In this document: positions 25,698 through 34,063 of the stretch, in pieces | How positions within the stretch are numbered: the first letter of the stretch is position 1 | Layout: each line of letters starts with the position of its first letter | Assembly: GCA_030246985.1 (NCBI GenBank) | Contig: CP107246.1 | Span: 2,606,282-2,670,281 of the forward strand | Reading direction: 5' to 3' | Source of the DNA: Candidatus Nitricoxidivorans perseverans | GTDB taxonomy: Bacteria > Pseudomonadota > Gammaproteobacteria > Burkholderiales > Rhodocyclaceae | Length of the DNA: 64,000 nucleotides | Position numbers and translations under genes: made by a program | Notes under the pieces: model-generated | Databases searched by the model: none | What the model was told of the DNA's origin: nothing | Seen by the model: only the letters and a program-made list of their open reading frames with translations

Positions 25698-26453
25698 TCA
25701 GCCTCGCATGAAGTGCCGCGCATAGCGCGGGCTGAGGCGCTCCATCGACAGCAGCATGGGCAGGTCGGCCGTGTTGAAGTCCGGATCCCAGGCCGGATCG
25801 CCGCAGATCCAGGCGCCGGCGCGCAGGTAGCCCTTGAGCAGCGGCGGCACCTCGGCGGCATGACCGGTGACCAGGCGTTCGAAGGGCAGGCGATCGCGCG
25901 GGAAGACGCGGTATTCGAGCGGCGCGAGATGCGCGTCGATCAGTTGGGTGTAGAGATTGGCGGCGTTGTGGCCGCCGTCGGTCATGCCGACCGAGGCGCA
26001 GCCGATCAGGTAGCCATAGTTGCCGCGCACCATGAACTCGGCGAGTTTGCCCCACAGCAGCGCGATCACCGCGCCGTTGCGATAGTCGGCATCGATGCAG
26101 GACCGGCCGATCTCGACCGTGTTGTCCAGCAGATGCCGCAGGCGGGTGAGGTCGAACTCGCTTTCCGAGTAGAAGCGGCCGACCCTCTTCGCCGCGTCGG
26201 GGGCGAGGATGCGATAGGTGCCGACGATCCTGCCGGCCTGCTCGTCGCGGACGATCAGGTGCTCGCAGTGCGGATCGTAGAGGTCGGCATCGACGCCGGC
26301 GATGCGTGAGACGATGTTCGCCCCCATTTCCTCGGCGAAGACCCGGTAGCGCAGACGTTGCGCTTCCACGACCTCATCGGGCGTCCGGGCGAGGCCGACC
26401 GAGTAGTGTTGGTGGCGATTGTGTTGGGTGCGCCATTCCTTGGCTTGCAGCAT
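25698..26453 (-). CDS. OlsB-like acyl-ACP acyltransferase (GNAT fold)
   Basis: A 251-residue protein of the Acetyltransf_5/OlsB group. OlsB moves a 3-hydroxyacyl chain from ACP to ornithine, the first step of ornithine lipid synthesis. Family features: VVEAQRLRYRVFAEEMGA, DPHCEHLIV, IVGTYRIL, FYSESEFDL, then VEIGRSCIDADYRNGAVI and LIGCASVG. I start at the ATG at 26453 since AGGAGAGAGGA lies just upstream; a longer frame to 26486 is possible. The first 80 bases overlap the end of the upstream metallophosphoesterase gene. No OlsA (lyso-ornithine lipid acyltransferase) gene is in the window. Other GNAT functions cannot be excluded. Confidence 0.75.
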   Translation of the reverse strand: MLQAKEWRTQHNRHQHYSVGLARTPDEVVEAQRLRYRVFAEEMGANIVSRIAGVDADLYDPHCEHLIVRDEQAGRIVGTYRILAPDAAKRVGRFYSESEFDLTRLRHLLDNTVEIGRSCIDADYRNGAVIALLWGKLAEFMVRGNYGYLIGCASVGMTDGGHNAANLYTQLIDAHLAPLEYRVFPRDRLPFERLVTGHAAEVPPLLKGYLRAGAWICGDPAWDPDFNTADLPMLLSMERLSPRYARHFMRG

Positions 26454-27276
26454 TCCTCTCTCCTTTTTGACCTTGCGTCGCCGCATTGTCGGGAGAGGCG
26501 GTTACGGGATTCTTGCGCGTTCGTTGCAGGCGGATGACGGGAACGTCCTGGCGGACAAGTTCCATGCGGCCGTCGAGGTGCTCGACGATCGCCGTGCAGC
26601 TGTCCACCCAGTCGCCGCAGTTGATGTAAGCGATGCCGTCGATGGCGCGGATCGTCGCGCTGTGGATATGGCCGCAAATGACGCCGTCAAGTCCGCGCTC
26701 GCCGGCGGCGCGGGTCACGGATTCCTCGAAATCGAAGATGAAGCTCACCGCGGACTTCACCCTGCGCTTGGCGTAGCCGGCGAGCGACCAGTAGCCCGGC
26801 CGGTTGAGGTGGCGGCGCAGCCACGAGAGCCAGGCGTTGACGCGGACCAGTCCGTTGTAGGCGACGTCGCCGAGCACCGCGACCCAGCGGTGGTGGCGGG
26901 TCACCTGGTCGAACTCGTCGCCGTGGATGAGCAGGTAGCGGCGGCCGTCGGCGCCGGTATGGACGTGCTCGCGCAAGACCCGGATGTCGCCGAAGGCGGT
27001 GTCGTGGTACTCGCGGAGCGCCTCGTCGTGGTTGCCCGGGATCAGGTAGACGCGCTCGCCGTGGCGGGCGCGCCGCAAAACCTTCTGCACGACGGTATTT
27101 TGCGCCGCCGACCAGTGGATGCCCCGGTTCATGGCCCAGAAATCGACGATGTCGCCGATCAGGAACATGTAGTCCGCCTCGTGGTCGCGCAGGAAATCGA
27201 GCAGGCGGTCGGCCTGGCAGCCGCGCGTGCCGAGGTGGATGTCCGACAGGAAGATGGCGCGGACTTTCCGGGTCAT
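26374..27276 (-). CDS. PlcP/LpxH-family metallophosphoesterase
   Basis: A 300-residue calcineurin-like phosphoesterase with all metal ligands: Asp12 and His14 (SDIHLG), Asp42 (IGDIVD), Asn82-His83 (GNHDE), His118 (IHGDEFD), His203 and His205 (CGHIHSA). Such proteins are usually labelled UDP-2,3-diacylglucosamine diphosphatase, but the pattern with DGVICGHIH, YINCGDWVDSCTAIVEH and YWSLAGYAK resembles PlcP, the phospholipase C that releases diacylglycerol from phosphatidylethanolamine and phosphatidylcholine in phosphate-starved Sinorhizobium and marine bacteria. Neighbouring lipid genes favour PlcP. The last ~45 residues are polar, look disordered and overlap the OlsB-like gene. It overlaps the preceding glycosyltransferase by 4 bases. 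Confidence 0.8.
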   Translation of the reverse strand: MTRKVRAIFLSDIHLGTRGCQADRLLDFLRDHEADYMFLIGDIVDFWAMNRGIHWSAAQNTVVQKVLRRARHGERVYLIPGNHDEALREYHDTAFGDIRVLREHVHTGADGRRYLLIHGDEFDQVTRHHRWVAVLGDVAYNGLVRVNAWLSWLRRHLNRPGYWSLAGYAKRRVKSAVSFIFDFEESVTRAAGERGLDGVICGHIHSATIRAIDGIAYINCGDWVDSCTAIVEHLDGRMELVRQDVPVIRLQRTRKNPVTASPDNAATQGQKGERNAASQGMAHPTQSPPTLLGRPRPDAR

Positions 27277-28418
27277 TGCCGTTTCGTGTTTCCCCGCACG
27301 ATGTTCTGGAAGGTTCCGGCCAGCGCGTCATGAATGCTCTCCCAGTCGAACCTGGCGACGCCGGCGACCGCGTGTTGCCGCAGCCATGCCAGCAGCGCCG
27401 GATCGGCGGCGAGCCGGACTGCGTCGGCGATGAAACGCCGTTCATCGCCAAGCGGGGCGAGAAGCCCGCTGACGCCGTGTTCGATCAGTTCGCCGGCGGC
27501 TGCGCAATCGTAAGCCACGACGCCGAGCCCGCTGGCCATTGCTTCGAGCGTCACGTTGCCGAAGGTTTCGGTGAGGCTCGGAAAGAGAAATATGTCGGCC
27601 GAGGCGTAGTGCGCGGCGAGGTCCTCGCCATGGCGCATGCCGGCATGGATGTGCTCGGGGTGGCGTCGCGCCAGCGCCTGTTTTTGCGGGCCGTCGCCGA
27701 CGAACAGCAGCTTCGCGTCGGGGTGAGCCTGCCGGATCGCCTCGAAGCCACGGACGACAAGGCCGAGATTCTTCTCCGGTGCGATGCGGCCGACATAGGC
27801 GGCGATCAATGTGTCAGGGCCGGCGTTCCAGATGCGGCGCAGTTCGTCCGAGCGCCGCGCCGGCCTGAACAGCCCCGTGTCGACGCCGCGCGCGAGCAGG
27901 ATGAGGTTGCTGAAGCCGTCCCGCGTCAGGCGTTCGGCAAGAGCCCGCGACGGCACCAGCGTCGCGCGGGTGCGATTGTGGAAGTGCCGCAGGTAGCGGT
28001 TGATGGCGCCGTACAGCCAGCCGATGCCGTAATGGCGACTGTAGGCCTGGAAGTTGGTGTGGTAGCCGGAGCTGACGGGGATGCCGAGCCTGTCGGCCGC
28101 CGCCAGCGCCGACCAGCCCAGCGGTCCTTCAGTGGCGACATGCACGATGTCGGGCCGCGTTGCGCGCCAGGCCGCAAGCAGCGCGCGTCCGGCCGGCAGG
28201 CCGAAGCGCAGGCCCGGATAGCGCGGGATCGGCAGGCCGCCGACCAGCAGTTCGTCCCTGGAAGGATGTTCCGGGAAGCGGACGACCGGCTGCTGGCTCG
28301 GCCGGACTATCTGGACGCGATGGCCGCGTCTCGAAAGGCCGTCGGCCATGCGCCCCAGGGTCATCGCGACACCATTGACCTCGGGTGGAAAGGTTTCGGT
28401 GACCAGCGCGACATGCAT
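27273..28418 (-). CDS. GT4-family glycosyltransferase (second in lipid operon)
   Basis: A 381-residue GT-B retaining glycosyltransferase. The N-terminal domain begins MHVALVTETFPPEVNGVAMT, the pattern of diacylglycerol and mannosyl glycosyltransferases; the C-terminal domain has AYVGRIAPEKN, LLFVGDGPQ, and an E-x7-E motif in LTETFGNVTLEAMASG. No membrane helix or signal is seen, so it would act at the cytoplasmic face of the inner membrane. I prefer the ATG at 28418 because the homologous start is at MHVALV; the ATG at 28430 is possible. Its TGA overlaps the phosphoesterase ATG. A lipid acceptor is inferred from the operon; sugar donor unknown. Confidence 0.85.
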   Translation of the reverse strand: MHVALVTETFPPEVNGVAMTLGRMADGLSRRGHRVQIVRPSQQPVVRFPEHPSRDELLVGGLPIPRYPGLRFGLPAGRALLAAWRATRPDIVHVATEGPLGWSALAAADRLGIPVSSGYHTNFQAYSRHYGIGWLYGAINRYLRHFHNRTRATLVPSRALAERLTRDGFSNLILLARGVDTGLFRPARRSDELRRIWNAGPDTLIAAYVGRIAPEKNLGLVVRGFEAIRQAHPDAKLLFVGDGPQKQALARRHPEHIHAGMRHGEDLAAHYASADIFLFPSLTETFGNVTLEAMASGLGVVAYDCAAAGELIEHGVSGLLAPLGDERRFIADAVRLAADPALLAWLRQHAVAGVARFDWESIHDALAGTFQNIVRGNTKRQ

Positions 28419-28483
28419 GCCGACAATCATGGCGCCGGTATGCGACAGCCCGATGAATTCCGTGTTGCGGCGGTGTTACGGGT

Positions 28484-28891
28484 TTAGTCGAGCAGGACCA
28501 GGATCCAGGTTGTGGCGACGTTGATCAGGGCGATCAGCACGGCGGCGCTGCCGATGTCCTTGGCGCGCTTGGCGAGGCGGTGGTTCTCGAGCGAGATGCG
28601 GTCGACCGCGGCCTCGATGGCCGAATTGACCAGTTCCACGACCAGCACCAGCAGCACGCTGCCGACCATCAGCGCATGGCCGGCGCCGTCGGACGGAAGC
28701 CAGAGGGCAAGCGGGATCAGCAGCGCGGCGAACCAGACTTCCTGGCGAAAGGCGTCCTCGTGGCGATGCGCGGCCTTGAGGCCGGCGATCGAGTAGAGCA
28801 GGGCGTTCCAGATGCGCGCCAGTCCGGTCTTGCCCTTGAAGGGGCTCTCGGCATGTTGAGGCGGTCTTTCCGGGGCGTCCATGCCAGTCAT
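28484..28891 (-). CDS. dgkA: Diacylglycerol kinase
   Basis: DgkA phosphorylates diacylglycerol to phosphatidic acid in the inner membrane. The 135-residue product has about 14 extra N-terminal residues compared with E. coli (121), then the amphipathic segment GLARIWNALLYSIAGLKAA, the conserved ExAFRQE-like HEDAFRQEVW, and three hydrophobic helices with the catalytic ELVNSAIEAAVDRI and RAKDIGSAAVLIAL. The start at 28891 overlaps the stop of the upstream glycosyltransferase (ATGA), which supports this start and co-translation. Its place between two glycosyltransferases suggests it handles diacylglycerol made in the same pathway. Confidence 0.93.
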   Translation of the reverse strand: MTGMDAPERPPQHAESPFKGKTGLARIWNALLYSIAGLKAAHRHEDAFRQEVWFAALLIPLALWLPSDGAGHALMVGSVLLVLVVELVNSAIEAAVDRISLENHRLAKRAKDIGSAAVLIALINVATTWILVLLD

Positions 28892-30063
28892 GCTACCAGC
28901 AAGCGGTAGAGGCCGGCGAGTTGGCGGGCGCGTTCGGGCGCCGCCCATTTGAGCGCGTGGTCGCGGGCTTCGGCTGACAGCGTGTCGAGCCGGTAACGAT
29001 TGCCGATTAGCGTCGCGAGGTCATTGCCGAAGGCGGCGGGGTCGTCGGGCGCGACGACCGCGCCCCGCTGTGGCTCGACGATGTCGCGCGTGCCCATGGC
29101 CGCCAACGCGAAGACGGGCAGGCCGGCCGCCATGGCCTCGAGCAGCACCAGCCCCTGCGTTTCCGTGCGCGAGGCGAAGGCGAACGCGTCGGCGGCGGCA
29201 TAGCAGTCGGGCAGTTCCGTAGCCCGATCGAGGTAGCCGACGAAGCGTACATTGGATGCGACACCGAGCGATTCGGCCTGGCGGCGCAGCGCGGGCAGGG
29301 CAGGGCCTTCGCCGGCGATGACCAGAAGCAGATCGGGGAGCGGACGCACGGCGGCCTTCATCGCCTCGAGCAGGAATCCAATGTTCTTCTCGTGGGCGAC
29401 ACGGCCGACGAACAGCGCGATCGGACGCTTCGGCGCAATGCCATGGCGAGCCCGGAAGCGTGCGCCGTTGCCGCCGTCGAAGCGCCCGAGCGGAATGCCG
29501 GTCGGCAGGATGTGCAGCGGGGCGGTCACGCCGTAGCCGGCGAGGGTGTCAAGCATGGCGCGCGAAGGCACGACGATGGCGTCGAGGCCGTTGCACTGAT
29601 GGGTGGCGAGACGCCGCGCGGCGGCCCGGAGCAACGGTCTTGGCAGCAGCGGCAGGTAGTGAAAAATGTATTCCTCGAAATGAGTATGGTAGGTGGTGAT
29701 GACCGGCACGCCGCGGCGGCGCGCCGCGCGCACGCCGGCGTAGTGCGCGACGAAGGGCGTCTGGATGTGGATCAGGTCGAACCGTGCCGCGTCGAGAGAA
29801 TCGGTGGCGCGCTTAAGCGCCGGCCAGTGCATCAGGCGGTCTTCGGGGTCGAAGGGCAGGCGCGTCGATGGCACGCGCAAGGTGGCGTCCCCAGGATGGT
29901 TCTTGGGATAGTGCGGCGCAACGAGAGTTACTTCGACGCCTTCGTCCCGAAGGTCGGTACGGAAGGTCTCGATCGACGTCGATACGCCGTTGATGCGCGG
30001 AAAAAAGACATCGGAGAGCATCAGGACGCGCAAGGAACGCCGCAAGCGGACAGGGTCATGCAT
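28888..30063 (-). CDS. GT4-family glycosyltransferase, diacylglycerol glucosyltransferase-like (first in lipid operon)
   Basis: A 391-residue GT-B glycosyltransferase. After a basic N-terminus (HDPVRLRRS) comes [20 protein letters not shown], the same pattern as monoglucosyl-diacylglycerol synthases; later [40 protein letters not shown] and an E-x7-E motif in [16 protein letters not shown]. The basic start fits binding to anionic membrane. I start at the ATG at 30063, which has AAGG 7 bases upstream; the frame extends further but without a site. It is the first gene of the five-gene minus-strand operon and is divergent from pstS. Acceptor and sugar are inferred, not shown. Confidence 0.85.
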   Translation of the reverse strand: MHDPVRLRRSLRVLMLSDVFFPRINGVSTSIETFRTDLRDEGVEVTLVAPHYPKNHPGDATLRVPSTRLPFDPEDRLMHWPALKRATDSLDAARFDLIHIQTPFVAHYAGVRAARRRGVPVITTYHTHFEEYIFHYLPLLPRPLLRAAARRLATHQCNGLDAIVVPSRAMLDTLAGYGVTAPLHILPTGIPLGRFDGGNGARFRARHGIAPKRPIALFVGRVAHEKNIGFLLEAMKAAVRPLPDLLLVIAGEGPALPALRRQAESLGVASNVRFVGYLDRATELPDCYAAADAFAFASRTETQGLVLLEAMAAGLPVFALAAMGTRDIVEPQRGAVVAPDDPAAFGNDLATLIGNRYRLDTLSAEARDHALKWAAPERARQLAGLYRLLVA

Positions 30064-30096
30064 GCGCGCACCTTGCCGCCGCGATGTTGCCGGAGT

Positions 30097-30103
30097 ATGA
30101 CAG
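30097..30103 (-). promoter_or_regulatory. Pho box half site facing the lipid operon
   Basis: Read on the minus strand, 30103-30097 is CTGTCAT, a perfect Pho box repeat unit. The unit one period (11 bases) downstream, CGGCAAC, matches only 3 of 7, so this is a half site rather than a full box. It lies 34 bases before the first gene of the glycosyltransferase operon. It could let PhoB act on that operon, or be chance. Confidence 0.35.
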
Positions 30104-30142
30104 CGGAGCCCCGGTCCGCGGCCGCAAGGGCGGCGGGACGGC

Positions 30143-30176
30143 CTGTCATCAGTGTGTAATAAAGCCGCTCCAGAAT
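30143..30176 (+). promoter_or_regulatory. Pho box and -10 element of the pst operon
   Basis: CTGTCAT at 30143-30149 and GTGTAAT at 30154-30160 form two 7-base repeats with a 4-base spacer, the 11-base period of PhoB-binding Pho boxes. A -10-like CAGAAT at 30171-30176 begins 11 bases after the box, where PhoB-dependent promoters place it in lieu of a -35. A start near 30183 would give a leader of about 30 bases before pstS, whose GGAG site is at 30202-30205. Confidence 0.75.
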
Positions 30177-30213
30177 TCGCCACGTTCCACCCCTTCCCAA
30201 TGGAGATGACCGC

Positions 30214-31206
<993 letters not shown>

Positions 31207-31222
31207 TTTTCCCTCCCCCTTG

Positions 31223-31256
31223 CCGCCCTTCCCTCCCGCGGGAAGGGCGGTTTTTT
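31223..31256 (+). terminator. Rho-independent terminator between pstS and pstC
   Basis: An 11-base perfect stem (CCGCCCTTCCC with GGGAAGGGCGG) around a 6-base loop spans 31223-31250 and is followed by six T at 31251-31256. It lies 17 bases after the pstS stop and would partly uncouple pstS from pstCAB. Confidence 0.9.
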
Positions 31257-31308
31257 GTAGCCCGATCGGCGATAATTCAAGGCGTTCACCTTGCTGGCTT
31301 CTGCCTCC

Positions 31309-32241
31309 ATGACCCGTTGTCCCCCCGTTGCCGAAAATGTCAGCGACCGCCTGCGCAAGAAGGCTTCGCGCCACATGCGGGAGCGTTTCATCGAATTCCT
31401 GCTGTTCGGCGCGGCGTTGGTGTCCGTGTTTACGACGGCGGCGATCGTGTATGTCCTGGTCAAAGAATCCTGGGTGTTCTTCGAGGCGGTGCCGCTCAAG
31501 GATTTTCTTTTCGACACCCAATGGACACCGCTGTTCGACGATGCCCATTTCGGCATCATGGTGCTGCTCTCCGGAACGATCACCAGTTCCACCGTCGCCC
31601 TTCTGGTCGCCATCCCGCTGGGTACGATCATCGCCATCTACCTTTCCGAGTTCGCCCCTTTCGCGGTGCGCGAGATCGCCAAGCCCTTTCTCGAGCTGCT
31701 CGGCGGCGTGCCGACCATCATCTACGGCTATTTCGCGCTGGTCTTTCTGACGCCGCTGCTTCAGAAAATCCACCCCGACCTGCCCGGCTTCAACCTGCTG
31801 TCGGCGGGCCTGGTCATGGGCATCATGATCATTCCCTATGTCGCTTCGCTATCCGAGGACGCCATGCGCGCCGTCCCGATGAGCCTGCGCGAGGGTTCCT
31901 ACGCGATGGGGGCGACGCGCCTCCAGACGGCTTTACGGGTGGTGATGCCGGCGGCGACTTCCGGCATCGCCTCGGCCTACATTCTCGGCATCTCGCGCGC
32001 CGTCGGCGAGACCATGATTCTCGCCGTCGCCGCCGGCATGCAGCCCAACCTGACCTTCAATCCGGCCGAACCGGGTGCCACCATCACGTCGTTCATCGTC
32101 CAGGTGGCTCTGGGCGACCTGCCGCACGGCTCGATCGGCTACCAGACCATCTTCGCCGCGGGGCTCTCGCTCATGCTGATGACCCTGACCTTCAACCTGC
32201 TCGGCTACTGGCTGCGCAAGCGGTTCCGCGAGGTGTACTGA
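31309..32241 (+). CDS. pstC: Phosphate ABC transporter permease PstC
   Basis: PstC is one of two permeases of the high-affinity phosphate importer. From the ATG at 31309 the product has 310 residues; a TTG at 31291 with AAGG upstream is the alternative, and the ATG at 31375 would still leave all helices. About six membrane helices are seen, the first at FLLFGAALVSVFTTAAIVYV. The EAA loop typical of permeases reads LREGSYAMGATRLQTALRVV, and RAVGETMILAVAAG is the PstC signature. Membership in the pst operon is supported by pstA 7 bases downstream. Confidence 0.95.
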   Translation: MTRCPPVAENVSDRLRKKASRHMRERFIEFLLFGAALVSVFTTAAIVYVLVKESWVFFEAVPLKDFLFDTQWTPLFDDAHFGIMVLLSGTITSSTVALLVAIPLGTIIAIYLSEFAPFAVREIAKPFLELLGGVPTIIYGYFALVFLTPLLQKIHPDLPGFNLLSAGLVMGIMIIPYVASLSEDAMRAVPMSLREGSYAMGATRLQTALRVVMPAATSGIASAYILGISRAVGETMILAVAAGMQPNLTFNPAEPGATITSFIVQVALGDLPHGSIGYQTIFAAGLSLMLMTLTFNLLGYWLRKRFREVY

Positions 32242-32248
32242 AAACGAT

Positions 32249-33172
32249 ATGAAGCCGCAGGATATCCAGACCATCCGCGTCATCATCGCCCGCGCCAAAC
32301 GGTGGGACGCCTTCTTCGGCGTGCTCGGCGTCCTAGCGCTGATGATCGGCGTGCTGACCTTCACCGCGCTGTTCGCCGACATGGCGATCCAGGGCGTGCC
32401 GCGGCTCGACGCCGATTTCTTCACGAACTTCCCCTCCCGGCGGGCGTCCTCGGCCGGCATCCTGTCGGCCTGGGTCGGCACCGTGCTGGTGATGATCGTC
32501 ACCGCGCTGGCCGCCGTGCCGCTGGGCGTGGCGGCCGGCGTCTATCTCGAGGAGTACGCGCCGAAGAACTGGATGACCGACGTCATCGAGATCAACATCA
32601 CCAATCTGGCGGGCGTGCCCTCCATCGTTTACGGCCTGCTGGCGCTCGGTTTGTTCGTCTACCAGTTCGGCCTCGGCCAGAGCATCCTCTCGGCGGGTCT
32701 CACGTTGGCGCTGCTGATCCTGCCGGTGGTAATCGTCGCCACGCGCGAGGCGATCCGCGCCATTCCGCTGATGGTGCGCGAGGGTTCGTACGCCTGCGGC
32801 GCGACGACCTGGCAGACGGTGCGCGACCACATCCTTCCCTATTCCACGCCGGGCATCCTCACCGGCGTGATCATCGGCATGGCGCGCGCCATCGGCGAGA
32901 CAGCGCCGATCATCACCATCGGCGCGCTGACCTTCATCGCATTCCTGCCGCCGGCGCCCTTCACCGGCGATCCTTCCGCGGGCCTGACCGACTGGCTGTT
33001 CGCCCCCTTCACGGTCATGCCGATCCAGATGTTCAACTGGACGTCGCGGCCCGAGGCGGCCTTCCAGGCCAATGCGGCGGCGGCCGGCTTCGTGTTGGTG
33101 CTGATGACCCTGGCCATGAACGGCATGGCGATCTGGCTGCGCTACCGCCTGCGCAAGAATATCAAGTGGTGA
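32249..33172 (+). CDS. pstA: Phosphate ABC transporter permease PstA
   Basis: The second permease of the PstSCAB importer, 307 residues with six predicted helices (first at about 29-51). The EAA loop [20 protein letters not shown] is followed by [20 protein letters not shown]-type sequence, the PstA signature. A large periplasmic loop follows helix 1 ([20 protein letters not shown]). It starts 7 bases after pstC and ends 7 bases before pstB. Confidence 0.96.
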   Translation: MKPQDIQTIRVIIARAKRWDAFFGVLGVLALMIGVLTFTALFADMAIQGVPRLDADFFTNFPSRRASSAGILSAWVGTVLVMIVTALAAVPLGVAAGVYLEEYAPKNWMTDVIEINITNLAGVPSIVYGLLALGLFVYQFGLGQSILSAGLTLALLILPVVIVATREAIRAIPLMVREGSYACGATTWQTVRDHILPYSTPGILTGVIIGMARAIGETAPIITIGALTFIAFLPPAPFTGDPSAGLTDWLFAPFTVMPIQMFNWTSRPEAAFQANAAAAGFVLVLMTLAMNGMAIWLRYRLRKNIKW

Positions 33173-33179
33173 AAAGACA

Positions 33180-33980
<801 letters not shown>

Positions 33981-34063
33981 ACGCCGATGTAACCCCGGCG
34001 TCATCCTTCCTTCACGATTGCCGCCTATGGTGGTCGTCCCCTTGTGCCGAGTCGAGTGACGTC

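Noticed and set aside
33981-34001. Terminator after pstB
   Set aside because: ACGCCG/CGGCGT gives only a 6-base stem with an 8-base loop and no T run.
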